Source: an uncultured Bacteroidales bacterium (GTDB lineage Bacteria; Bacteroidota; Bacteroidia; Bacteroidales; UBA932). From it: a stretch of 64,000 nucleotides of DNA. Positions 51,722-59,801 of the stretch are shown here, in pieces. Numbering within the stretch: position 1 is the first letter of the stretch; the number at the start of each line of letters is the position of its first letter. The position numbers and the translations under genes are program-made. The stretch spans positions 1 to 64,000 of the forward strand of contig CALVDE010000017.1 in the NCBI GenBank assembly GCA_944326265.1. The letters are read 5' to 3'. Under the pieces are notes generated by a model, which had not been told where the DNA came from, made no database searches, and saw only the letters and a list, made by a program, of their open reading frames with translations.

Positions 51722-51752
51722 TTTGAAATCGATAAAGTGAGCCGTAACTTCG
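51722..51752 (+). promoter_or_regulatory. Transposase promoter
   Basis: TTTG at 51722-51725, exactly 19 bases, then TAACTTCG at 51745-51752. Transcription would start within a few bases of the ATG at 51760, giving a nearly leaderless message. Confidence 0.55.
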
Positions 51753-51759
51753 CAGTATT

Positions 51760-52611
51760 ATGGAAAAGAAAAATTGGCATATCTGTACGGAAGGGCTTGC
51801 GGATGACCTTATATTCAAAAGTGCCGGCGATTTTGTGTACGGGATGAACGGAGTGCCGGTGTGTGCGCTTACGTGCGGCATATCCGTATGGAGTTTCTGC
51901 TTGATGACCAACCATGTTCATTTTATTGTCAATGCTGTGAGGGAGGACGGAGAGCATTTTGTCAGACAGTATCTGCGCCGGTTGTCGCGCCTGGTCAGGA
52001 TACCGGTGGAGAAGGCCTCGATGAAACTGATAGATGATGACGAATATCTCAGACATGCTGTAGGATATGTCCTGCGCAATCCGGTCAAGGCTTACAATGT
52101 CATGCCAGCGGCTTATCCGTGGGGCTCGGGAGCATTGTATTTTGATGACGGTCTGATTGTCAGCCAGCATAGGCATTACGAAACAGTGGGTGGGCTCGGT
52201 GTCGTGAAGATGAGGAGGCTGCTGTGCTCACGGGTGAGACTGCCGGATGATTACAAGGTGTCGCCAGACGGTATGGTGTGCCCGGAGTGCTATGTGGATA
52301 TCAGTGCGGTGGAGGAACTTTACAATAACAGGCCGGCCAGGATGATGTATTATCTTTCGGTGAATAAGGATATGGAAATGGAGCTGTCGGGAGATATGCT
52401 TCATAAGGTCAGGTATAAGGACAGTGAACTTGTCGGTACGGTCCGTGATATATGCAGCGAGTCTTTCTCGAAAGACGGGCCGGCGGACTTGCAGCTGGAG
52501 GACCGTTACCGGCTGGCTGACATTTTGCGCCGCAGATACGGTCTGGGTATCAAGCAGCTGGCGCGTCTGACCGGGACAAAACCCGCATTGCTTGAGGAAG
52601 TTTTTAAGTAA
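51760..52611 (+). CDS. REP-associated tyrosine transposase (Y1/HUH)
   Basis: A 283-residue protein of the IS200/RAYT transposase superfamily, single-strand DNA nucleases of the HUH class. The HUH motif is H52-V-H54 in LMTNHVHFIVNAV. The candidate catalytic tyrosine lies in the 'EYLRHAVGYVLRNPVKAYNVMP' helix (Y103 in GYVLRNP). The 'RNPVKA' block and the DDEYL segment are typical. A C-terminal extension (about 235-283) ends in a helix-turn-helix-like 'LADILRRRYGLGIKQLARLTGTKPALLEEVF', seen in longer RAYTs. Two matching palindromes flank the gene. It appears intact. Confidence 0.85.
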   Translation: MEKKNWHICTEGLADDLIFKSAGDFVYGMNGVPVCALTCGISVWSFCLMTNHVHFIVNAVREDGEHFVRQYLRRLSRLVRIPVEKASMKLIDDDEYLRHAVGYVLRNPVKAYNVMPAAYPWGSGALYFDDGLIVSQHRHYETVGGLGVVKMRRLLCSRVRLPDDYKVSPDGMVCPECYVDISAVEELYNNRPARMMYYLSVNKDMEMELSGDMLHKVRYKDSELVGTVRDICSESFSKDGPADLQLEDRYRLADILRRRYGLGIKQLARLTGTKPALLEEVFK

Positions 52612-52636
52612 ACGGAAAGTGTGAGCATCTGTATTT

Positions 52637-52714
52637 TGCGTAATGGTCTGATAGACAAGGTGTCGCGAATTTGTGTGATGGATTTCAAGCCATTCTGACC
52701 CCTCGAAATCCATC
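52637..52714 (+). repeat. Right REP-like element flanking the transposase
   Basis: GATGGATTTC (52677-52686) pairs perfectly with GAAATCCATC (52705-52714), loop of 18 bases ending CCCTC. TGCG at 52637 again lies 42 bases before TGGATTTC. Direct repeat of the left element; the two palindromes start 1248 bases apart. Confidence 0.75.
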
Positions 52715-52890
52715 GGCTTGCTAGGCGAATATATTGATTATTAAGCAATTGGTGGGCATAAAAGATGCGCGCACATCCCGTAAATGCACCGGCGCAGAGT
52801 ATCGTAAGTGACGGGCCTGGTTGCGGTTGACTTGTTGCGGCCTGCTGATTTGACTGGCCAGAGTGCTGGGGAGGATGTGGACGGGGTGGA

Positions 52891-54267
52891 TCAGCGGAAG
52901 AAGAGCTCGAAGCGGGTGAGGCCGTCGGGACCGGTGGCGAGACTGAAGCGGATGCCGGAGCGGGTGAGTATCTCGTGGATGACAGTCAGGCCGATGCCCT
53001 TGCCGTCGGGCTTGGTGGAGAAGAACGGGGTGAAGAGGTTGCGGGCGGCTTCTTCCGGTATGGGCAGGCCGTTGTCGGAGATGCACCAGTAGCCCGGTCT
53101 GGAGACAATGGTAATCTGATTCCGGGAAATGTCGGGCTTGCTGTGGGGTACGGGCTGTACGGATTCTGCGGTGTCTGGGGCGGTGTCTGGAGTGTCGGGA
53201 GGGAAGGCTTCGACGGCGTTCTTGACGATGTTGGTGAGGACCTGCTCCATCAGCACAGGGTCGATGCTGACTTCTCCGGCGTTGTCGTCCAGGTCCAGCA
53301 CCACGGCAATATGCCGCCGGCCCTTGAGGCTTTCGAGGAAGGGTGCTGTCCTGCGCAGGAAAGAGTTGGCGTCCACGGGCCGGCACACCGGGTCGGGAAT
53401 GCGGGCCATCGAGGCGTAGTCGGTGATAAAGCGGCTCATGCGGTCTATGCGTGAGAGCAGTATCGAGAGCATGGAGGCGGTATCCTCATCGCCCGAGTCC
53501 GCACTGCTCTGTTGCATTGCTCCGAGGGCTGATGTCAGCCCGGCCATGGTGTTGTTGACCTCGTGGGATATGATGCGGATGACTTTCCGGTAGCCCCGTT
53601 TCTCGGCCTCGTACAGTTCTTCGGTCAGCGGCTCCACCATGTAGAACGTATGCGGAAATCCTCTGTCCATGAAGGATGACTGGGTGCAGCGGTAGATGTG
53701 CAGCGGGTCGGTCTGGAGGATCCTGCCGCTGTCCGGTTCCACGGAGGCCATGAGCCTGAGCAGTGGCAGCCCGCTCTCGTCCATGGAGAGACCTTTGTAT
53801 GTGCCGATGCCGGTCAGGCCGAGGAAGCGGCACATGGCCGGATTGGCCGAGGACAGTTTCCCGTCTATGTCCATGATGAGCACTCCCATCGGGGAGGCGG
53901 CGATAAGCAGTTCCAGAAAATGGTTCTGCTCCTGGGCCCGTACCTCATCTTCGTGGAGCTGGCGGCTCATCCGGTTGAACAGCTCTATGATGCGGTCCGC
54001 GTCTGTCTGTCCTACGGGACGGAGCCGGGTGGAGAAGTCCTGTTCTTTCAGCAGGTCAATACCTCTCGACAGGGTGTCGATAGGCCGGACTGTTTTCCGG
54101 TAGAGTATGGCCAGCAGTATTATGACGGCTACGGCGCAGATCTGGATGACAAGCCAGGTCCATTCCTTCTTTTCAGGTGCGAGCACGAGTACGAGAACGG
54201 CAGTTCCGACCGTCAGTACGAGTATCGATGCGGCTATGAGCCTGAAATATCCCCGTGCGCTCATCAT
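52891..54267 (-). CDS. Sensor histidine kinase, NtrY-like
   Basis: A 458-residue membrane kinase with two helices (about 10-30 and 36-56) and only a tiny periplasmic loop, then HAMP ('RPIDTLSRGIDLLKEQDFSTRLRPVG'), a PAS domain (about 115-220), the phosphoacceptor H235 in IISHEVNNTMAGL, and the ATPase boxes 'NIVKNAVEAF', 'WCISDNGLPIP' and 'FTPFFSTKPDGKGIGL'. I placed the start at 54267, where ATG overlaps the response-regulator stop (ATGA); the open frame upstream lies inside that gene. The small sensor loop suggests it senses within the membrane or the cytosol. Confidence 0.93.
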   Translation of the reverse strand: MMSARGYFRLIAASILVLTVGTAVLVLVLAPEKKEWTWLVIQICAVAVIILLAILYRKTVRPIDTLSRGIDLLKEQDFSTRLRPVGQTDADRIIELFNRMSRQLHEDEVRAQEQNHFLELLIAASPMGVLIMDIDGKLSSANPAMCRFLGLTGIGTYKGLSMDESGLPLLRLMASVEPDSGRILQTDPLHIYRCTQSSFMDRGFPHTFYMVEPLTEELYEAEKRGYRKVIRIISHEVNNTMAGLTSALGAMQQSSADSGDEDTASMLSILLSRIDRMSRFITDYASMARIPDPVCRPVDANSFLRRTAPFLESLKGRRHIAVVLDLDDNAGEVSIDPVLMEQVLTNIVKNAVEAFPPDTPDTAPDTAESVQPVPHSKPDISRNQITIVSRPGYWCISDNGLPIPEEAARNLFTPFFSTKPDGKGIGLTVIHEILTRSGIRFSLATGPDGLTRFELFFR

Positions 54268-55592
54268 GCTGGAGTTTCTATTTTGTATTTTTCCAGACGG
54301 CGGTAGAGAGAGGCCCTGGTGATGCCCAGGGAGGCGGCTGCCCGGGTCATGTTGCCGTTGCAGTCGGACAGTGCCCTGCGGATGCGCTCTTTCTCCAGCT
54401 CTTCCAAAGTGAGGCTGCCGGAGGAGCGTGCGGCTGACGGCTCCGGTACACTTCCCATGCATCGGGCGATGTCGTCCTTACCGATGGTCCCGCCGGGAGC
54501 CATGATGAGGGCCCGCTCCACCACATTCTTCAGTTCCCGGATATTGCCCGGCCACGGCAGACGGCTCAGGTATTCCACCGCCTCGGAGGAGAACTCCGCC
54601 CGGGACGGCACATCCTTGGCGAAATGCTTCACCAGCAGGGGAATGTCCTCCCTGCGCTCTCTTAGCGGGGGCAGGTGGATGGGAATGAGATTGAGGCGGT
54701 AGTAGAGGTCTTCGCGGAAAAGTCCCTGGCTCACCATGTCAGGCAGGCTGCGGTTGGTGGCCGAGATCACGCGCACGTCGGTCCTGCGGGGCAGGCTCTC
54801 TCCAAGTGGCTCGTAGGTGCGGTCCTGGAGTACCCGCAGCAGCTTGACCTGGCACACCGGCTCCAGCTCCCCGATCTCGTCCAGGAAGATGGTGCCCTTG
54901 TCGGCCAGCTCAAAGCGTCCCTTGCGGTCTGTCCAGGCATCGGTGAAGGCCCCCTTCTTGTGCCCGAACATCTCGCTGTCGAAGAGGCTGGAACTCAGGC
55001 CTCCGAGATTGACCTTGACGAACGGGCCGGATTGCCTTGGAGAGTTGAGATGGATGGCCTCGGCGATGAGTTCCTTGCCCGTGCCGCTTTCCCCGGTGAT
55101 GAGCACGGACGCTCCGGTGGGGGCTACCCTCAGCACTGCGTCCAGCACTTCCCGCATCATGGGGCTGCGGCCGATAATCCGCTCGAATCCCCTGCCCGTG
55201 TCCGGGGTCTGCTCCGCCTGCGCCGAGTTCAGGTGCAGGGCAGTGCCTATGCGTTCCAGCAGAGCCGTATTGTCCCAGGGCTTGGTGATGAAGTCAAATG
55301 CTCCCAGCCTCATGCCCTCCACGGCCAGGGAAATGCTGCCCCAGGCCGTCATGAGTATGACAGGAGTGGACGGGGCGAGGATACGCACCTTCCGCAGAAG
55401 TTCCAGACCCTCCTCGCCGGTGGTGGACAGGGAGTAGTTCATATCCATCAGGATGAGTTCCGGCTCCTGACGGCGCACGGTCTCTATCGCCTCTTTCGGA
55501 CCCGGTACGGCCTCTGCCGTCAGTCCGGCCCTGCCCAGCAGGAATCTAAGCGATGCCCTTATCGCATCATCATCGTCAACAATCAGTATCAT
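54264..55592 (-). CDS. Sigma-54-dependent response regulator, NtrC family
   Basis: A 442-residue activator. Receiver domain 1-120 with D7, D8 and phospho-acceptor D50 (LILMDMNYS). AAA+ domain: Walker A GESGTGKE (167-174), the sigma-54 contact loop at 214-219 as GAFTDA rather than GAFTGA, and Walker B FLDEIGEL. Fis-type HTH at about 410-440 ('NMTRAAASLGITRASLYRRLEKYKI'). It is coupled to the histidine kinase. The divergent ABC exporter cluster has a sigma-54 promoter with a palindrome upstream, so it is the likely target. Confidence 0.94.
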   Translation of the reverse strand: MILIVDDDDAIRASLRFLLGRAGLTAEAVPGPKEAIETVRRQEPELILMDMNYSLSTTGEEGLELLRKVRILAPSTPVILMTAWGSISLAVEGMRLGAFDFITKPWDNTALLERIGTALHLNSAQAEQTPDTGRGFERIIGRSPMMREVLDAVLRVAPTGASVLITGESGTGKELIAEAIHLNSPRQSGPFVKVNLGGLSSSLFDSEMFGHKKGAFTDAWTDRKGRFELADKGTIFLDEIGELEPVCQVKLLRVLQDRTYEPLGESLPRRTDVRVISATNRSLPDMVSQGLFREDLYYRLNLIPIHLPPLRERREDIPLLVKHFAKDVPSRAEFSSEAVEYLSRLPWPGNIRELKNVVERALIMAPGGTIGKDDIARCMGSVPEPSAARSSGSLTLEELEKERIRRALSDCNGNMTRAAASLGITRASLYRRLEKYKIETPA

Positions 55593-55596
55593 AATG

Positions 55597-56862
55597 TCAC
55601 GGTTTCAGTAGGTTGATGGGAACGACATACACTCCGTCCTCTCTTCGGTAAGAACTGCCGACGGCAGTCAGTACCATTAAGAACGAGGGTGCTTTCTCAT
55701 TGCTCTTTTCCTCAAGTTTTGCTTTCAGCGTCTTAAGTGAATCGGCACCGGCCTCGATCAGCTCGTCTCCGCCCAGTTTGATCTCCACGGCGCCCCAGCG
55801 TCCGTCGTCAAGATGTATGACGGCATCGCATTCCAGTCCGGTGTTGTCCCTGTAGTGCAGCACCTCTCCGCCAAGGGTCTCCGCATATATTCTGAGGTCG
55901 CGCACGGCCATATCCTCAAAGAACAGCCCCAGGCTTTCAAGGTCCCTGAGCAGGTCTTCCGGCATGACACCCAAGGCCCTGCATGCGATGGATGTGTCTA
56001 CAAAATGCCGTGTGGGAGTCGAGCGTATGGAGGTCTTGGAGCGGATGTCGGGATTCCACGCAGCCATGTCCTCGATGATGTACAGGTCCTTTAAGGCTTC
56101 CAGATAGTCGTCAAAGGTCTTGGGATCCATTGTCCTTTCGTTGCTCTGGCGTACATCTGCGATGATGGTTGATATTGCGGCTTCTGTCGAGATATGACGG
56201 GCGTAGCTTCTTACGATCATTCTCAGCACTTCCGGTTTCTTGTTGCGGAAACGCTCGTTCCCGCAGTCCTCGAACACAAAGAGTCCGTTCCAATAATTTT
56301 TGGTTATCTCTATGGCGATATCTTTTGATGCCAGCACGGACACCGGCCAGCCGCCACGGCAGATCAGATGAGCGATATTCTCCAGAGACGCATCCTGATT
56401 CAAGTCCCATACGGAAGCGGCATCGCCGTTGAACAGCCCCTGCAGTGATACCGTTCCTTTTGACTCTTTTGATTCCCACAGACTCATCGGGCGCATCCTT
56501 ACGGGAGTGATTCTTCCGGCTCCGCTGTGATGTACCTCGGTCTTGTCCGCAGGGGTGGAGCTTCCGGTCAGAATATATTTGCCGAATTCGTATTTGAAAT
56601 CCAGGTCGTCCTTGACTTGATTCCAGATATCAGGGGCTTTCTGCCATTCGTCTATCAGCCTGGGGCACTCTCCGTTGAGCACCGCTTTGGGATTCATCCG
56701 CGCCATAGCGATGGCCTGTTTCGTGTTCAGCTTTATGAAACTCTTCTGGTAAAGCATACATGTGGTGGTCTTGCCGCAGAACTTCGGGCCGGCCACGACT
56801 ATTGCCCCGGAGGTTCTCAGCTTAAGTTCTATCTCCTTTTCGATAAGGCGGCTGTAATACAT
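55597..56862 (-). CDS. AAA family ATPase with DUF4143 C-terminus (second)
   Basis: A 421-residue relative of the gene at 2461-3849, though clearly divergent. Walker A is GPKFCGKT (about 25-32), Walker B is RLIDEWQ. The C-terminus shows 'LECDAVIHLDDGRWGAVEIKLG', matching the nuclease-like end of the other protein. I placed the start at 56862 (MYYSRLIEKE) because the -7 box at 56886-56893 is too close to the upstream in-frame ATG at 56883 for that codon to be on the transcript. It sits between the two-component genes and their presumed target operon. Confidence 0.85.
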   Translation of the reverse strand: MYYSRLIEKEIELKLRTSGAIVVAGPKFCGKTTTCMLYQKSFIKLNTKQAIAMARMNPKAVLNGECPRLIDEWQKAPDIWNQVKDDLDFKYEFGKYILTGSSTPADKTEVHHSGAGRITPVRMRPMSLWESKESKGTVSLQGLFNGDAASVWDLNQDASLENIAHLICRGGWPVSVLASKDIAIEITKNYWNGLFVFEDCGNERFRNKKPEVLRMIVRSYARHISTEAAISTIIADVRQSNERTMDPKTFDDYLEALKDLYIIEDMAAWNPDIRSKTSIRSTPTRHFVDTSIACRALGVMPEDLLRDLESLGLFFEDMAVRDLRIYAETLGGEVLHYRDNTGLECDAVIHLDDGRWGAVEIKLGGDELIEAGADSLKTLKAKLEEKSNEKAPSFLMVLTAVGSSYRREDGVYVVPINLLKP

Positions 56863-56885
56863 AGGGAATGTGTTATAATCCATTG

Positions 56886-56893
56886 CAAAGATA
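56886..56893 (-). promoter_or_regulatory. -7 element of the second AAA gene
   Basis: TATCTTTG on the minus strand, overlapping the end of the third 23-bp repeat unit. No TTTG lies 19 bases upstream; the repeats occupy the -33 region. Confidence 0.55.
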
Positions 56894-56960
56894 GAAATTC
56901 CTATGATTTTCAGTATAAAATTCCCAAGATTTTCAATGAAAAATTCCCAAGATTTTCAAT
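56892..56960 (-). repeat. Three 23-bp tandem repeats upstream of the second AAA gene
   Basis: On the minus strand the units begin with TTGAAAATCTTGGGAATTTT (56960-56938), the same again (56937-56915) and a diverged ACTGAAAATCATAGGAATTT (56914-56892). The period is exactly 23. The last unit runs into the -7 box. The same layout, with a different unit, occurs ahead of the other DUF4143 ATPase. Confidence 0.85.
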
Positions 56961-56999
56961 CGCGGGGTGTCCGGAGGTTCGGTCAGGTGTACGCAGAGG

Positions 57000-57019
57000 G
57001 GTGTCCGATATCGGACACC
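57000..57019. promoter_or_regulatory. Perfect 20-bp palindrome, candidate enhancer
   Basis: GGTGTCCGATATCGGACACC. A further GGTGTCCG half-site lies at 56966-56973. The palindrome is about 97 bases upstream of the predicted sigma-54 start, the usual place for an NtrC-type binding site. Confidence 0.75.
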
Positions 57020-57080
57020 TGTACGGAAATGAACGGATGTTGCTGAGGGCAAAGTATTGATAAATAGTGCGGTATGATGC

Positions 57081-57095
57081 TGGCACGGGGATTGT
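57081..57095 (+). promoter_or_regulatory. Sigma-54 promoter of the ABC exporter cluster
   Basis: TGGCAC, five bases, TTGT: matches the -24/-12 consensus TGGCAC-N5-TTGC at all positions but the last. Start near 57106, leader about 23 bases to the ATG at 57129. Confidence 0.75.
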
Positions 57096-57128
57096 CCGGC
57101 CTCGGAACAAAAGTAGAATAAAAACGGT

Positions 57129-58439
57129 ATGAAATTAGGATTATACTTCAGGCAGGCGTGGTACAACCTCGGGGTGAACAGGGTGTACAGCGCGGTGTTC
57201 ATCGCCGGAACGGCTCTCTCGCTGGCTCTGGTGATGGCGTTCCTGACGGTGCTGTCGGCCAGGGTGGTGAATACTGCACCGGAGACGCACAGGGACAGGA
57301 CGATGGTGATTTCCAGAATCGAACTGCGAAGCGAGACCATAATGTTCGGCGCGGCTCCCAATTACCGGTTCGCCAGAGATTTCCTCAAGGACATGCCGGA
57401 GGTGGAGTGCTGGTCGGCTGTCTATACGTATTACGATACGTTCGCTGCTTTGGAAAATACGTCGGATGAGGTCTCCTACGCATACGCCAGGATGGTGGAC
57501 AGGAATTTCTGGAAGATATTCAGTCTGGACTTCCTGTACGGCAGGCCGATATCGGAAAGCGGCATGGACCTCAATACGCCCGAGGCTGTGGTGACCGAGT
57601 CACTGGCCCGCTCCCTGACAGGACGGACAGACGCTGTGGGAGAGAAGGTGTACATGGACGGATATACGCTGACTGTCTGCGGAGTGGTCAGGGACGTACC
57701 GATGAGCGCGACGCTGGCTTTTTCCGAGATATGGCTGCCGTCTACGATAGGAGATAAAACCCTGGGCCCTGAATCCAGTGCTTTGGCAAAGTATATGAAC
57801 GGCAATGAGATAATAGTGCTGCTCAGGGACGGCAAGGATATTCCGGCAGTAAAACAGGCTGTGCTGGACCGCGTGGAACAGTACAACAATATCGAGAAAT
57901 CCGAATATAAGATGACCGTCAGCGGCATAGACTCGCAGCACCAGTACATCTTCTCGGGAAGCGACTTAGGCTCCTCGGCATACGCATGGCTGGGAGCGGG
58001 AGTGGTGCTGCTGATCCTGCTGGTGCCGCTGCTTAACCTTTCGGGCATGGTCAATTCCAGAATGGAGGCCCGCCTGACCGAGTTCGGCACCCGCAAGTCC
58101 TTCGGTGCCGGACCGCGCTCTATTATCGCGCAGATAGCCGGGGAGAATCTGCTGATGACCCTGATGGGTGGAGTCGCAGGCCTGCTGGTGGCATGGCTGA
58201 TCATCGTGCTGTTCTCGCAGCAGATGAACGCCATGGTGCCGGGCAGCGTACTGGTGGAGTCCTACACCTACAAGGTGCCTGAGTCCGGCGGCTTCTTCGA
58301 CTTCCGGGACTTCTTCAATATCGGGCTGTACGCCGTCCTGCTGGTAATCCTGGCCGTACTCAACATGATATCGGCGGTCATCCCGGCGGTCAAGGTCATC
58401 CGCCGTCCCATCACTGAATCGTTGAACTGTAAAAAATGA
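57129..58439 (+). CDS. FtsX/MacB-type ABC permease, type A
   Basis: A 436-residue permease with one N-terminal helix (about 20-42), a MacB-like periplasmic domain (about 45-275), and three C-terminal helices (about 285-310, 335-365, 395-425). 'LLNLSGMVNSRMEARLTEFGTRKSFGA' and 'AGENLLMTLMGGVAGLLVAW' are the FtsX cytoplasmic-hinge and helix segments. It pairs with the type B permease 6 bases downstream. The type A gene at 61077-62393 is its close paralogue. First gene of the sigma-54 operon. Such mechanotransmission transporters export peptides, siderophores, lipids or antibiotics; the substrate is unknown. Confidence 0.9.
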   Translation: MKLGLYFRQAWYNLGVNRVYSAVFIAGTALSLALVMAFLTVLSARVVNTAPETHRDRTMVISRIELRSETIMFGAAPNYRFARDFLKDMPEVECWSAVYTYYDTFAALENTSDEVSYAYARMVDRNFWKIFSLDFLYGRPISESGMDLNTPEAVVTESLARSLTGRTDAVGEKVYMDGYTLTVCGVVRDVPMSATLAFSEIWLPSTIGDKTLGPESSALAKYMNGNEIIVLLRDGKDIPAVKQAVLDRVEQYNNIEKSEYKMTVSGIDSQHQYIFSGSDLGSSAYAWLGAGVVLLILLVPLLNLSGMVNSRMEARLTEFGTRKSFGAGPRSIIAQIAGENLLMTLMGGVAGLLVAWLIIVLFSQQMNAMVPGSVLVESYTYKVPESGGFFDFRDFFNIGLYAVLLVILAVLNMISAVIPAVKVIRRPITESLNCKK

Positions 58440-58445
58440 CAAGAT

Positions 58446-59750
58446 ATGCTTAGACAGATATTCAAACAGCTGTGGTTCTACCGCAGGAGCAATGCCTGGC
58501 TGTTCATCGAGCTGGTGGTCATCATCGCCGCGTCCTGGTTCATCGTCAACGAGACGTGGACATCCACATACCGTATCGGGAACGTCCCTGACGGATATGA
58601 CCCTGAGGGAGTGTACTGTGTGTATCTCACGGACTTGACATCCGACCGCAACGGATATGACCCTGAGGCTGCTTCCCTGAAGGCGCAGAGGGAGAATCTC
58701 CGCCGTTTCGGAGACGCTCTCAGAGCCATGCCGGAAGTATTGTGCGCCTCGCCCATAAGCACAAACCATCCCGGAGACGGCGTACATTCCATGATGATGG
58801 TCAACATTGACAGTGTGACTATGATGATGTTAACGACCTTTGAGCGGGAGTCCGGCTCAGACGATTTTGAGGTGTTGAGGTACGGACTGATCTACCCTGC
58901 GGATGGACAGATGGAGGATACGCCCGGCTCGATCATCATCACCAAGGATATGGCCGATTACCTTTTCCCGGGGCAGAATCCTGTAGGCAGGACACTCAGC
59001 GACTCGGAGAAATTGACTAAGATGGATTATACTGAACCCATAGCCGGAGTGATAGGCAGTATGCGCGGTGCCCGCTACTCGGATGACATACCTTACATGA
59101 TACAGAATGTCGCCGATATGGTGGGAGACTACGGCGGAGACCAGATGTACGCTTTCCGCCTCAAGCCCGGTGTGGACGGAGACCGCTTCCTCGAGAAGGC
59201 TTCCAGGGAGTGGAGGAAGACTCTGCAGTTCGGCAACTACCGCGTACAGGACGTGTACTCCTTCGAGGACAGGGTGGACTCTGTGGTCAGAATCGAGGTG
59301 CTGGACAAGCTCTTCATCTGGAAGGCCCTCTGGTTGTTCATGATAGTCAATGTTCTGCTGGCTGTGGCCTCTACAGGATGGCTCCGGATGGAGGAGAGGC
59401 GCGGGGAGATCGGAGTCCGCAGGGCCATGGGAGGCTCGCCCCGCCGCATCCTGCTGCACTATATGCAGGAGGTCTGGGTGACCTTCGCTGCGGCCGCCGT
59501 CATCGGTATTCTGATAACGGTCAACATCATCCTTATAGGCAAGATAAATATCGTGGCTCCGGATAATCAGCACGGCATGATGCCCCTCAACGCTGCGGAC
59601 TTCCCCCTGCTCTTCGACTCCACGGTGCATTTTCTCGCGGTGGAGGGCATTGTCCTCGGCCTCCTGCTCCTGGCTGTGACTGCGGCCATCCTCATCCCCG
59701 CCGCCGGAGCGCTCCGCCGTCCCCCCGTCGAGGCCCTCAGAGACGAATAG
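58446..59750 (+). CDS. FtsX/MacB-type ABC permease, type B
   Basis: A 434-residue permease. It starts 'MLRQIFKQLWFYRRSNAWLFIELVVIIAASWFIV', a signature shared with the type B paralogue at 62401-63696. Periplasmic domain about 45-290, then three C-terminal helices with 'MEERRGEIGVRRAMGGSPRRILLHYMQEVWV', the FtsX coupling segment. It most likely forms a heterodimer with the type A permease next to it. Confidence 0.9.
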   Translation: MLRQIFKQLWFYRRSNAWLFIELVVIIAASWFIVNETWTSTYRIGNVPDGYDPEGVYCVYLTDLTSDRNGYDPEAASLKAQRENLRRFGDALRAMPEVLCASPISTNHPGDGVHSMMMVNIDSVTMMMLTTFERESGSDDFEVLRYGLIYPADGQMEDTPGSIIITKDMADYLFPGQNPVGRTLSDSEKLTKMDYTEPIAGVIGSMRGARYSDDIPYMIQNVADMVGDYGGDQMYAFRLKPGVDGDRFLEKASREWRKTLQFGNYRVQDVYSFEDRVDSVVRIEVLDKLFIWKALWLFMIVNVLLAVASTGWLRMEERRGEIGVRRAMGGSPRRILLHYMQEVWVTFAAAAVIGILITVNIILIGKINIVAPDNQHGMMPLNAADFPLLFDSTVHFLAVEGIVLGLLLLAVTAAILIPAAGALRRPPVEALRDE

Positions 59751-59801
59751 ATTTTTTTAGTGGATAAACAAATGATTTGAAATAAATAAGTACAGGATAT
59801 T

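Larger units (their letters stand above)
51247..51759. other. 513-base spacer with left palindrome and transposase promoter
   Basis: No gene seen. It contains the left REP-like element (51389-51466) and the promoter of the transposase. The remainder has several short TTTGCGT-type words but nothing I can name. Confidence 0.5.

Noticed and set aside
52721-53386. 221-codon open frame overlapping the histidine kinase
   Set aside because: An Arg/His/Pro-rich translation in a shifted frame of a GC-rich gene; no domain.
54268-54462. 65-residue N-terminal extension of the histidine kinase
   Set aside because: It lies wholly inside the response-regulator gene in another frame; the ATGA overlap at 54267 is the natural start.
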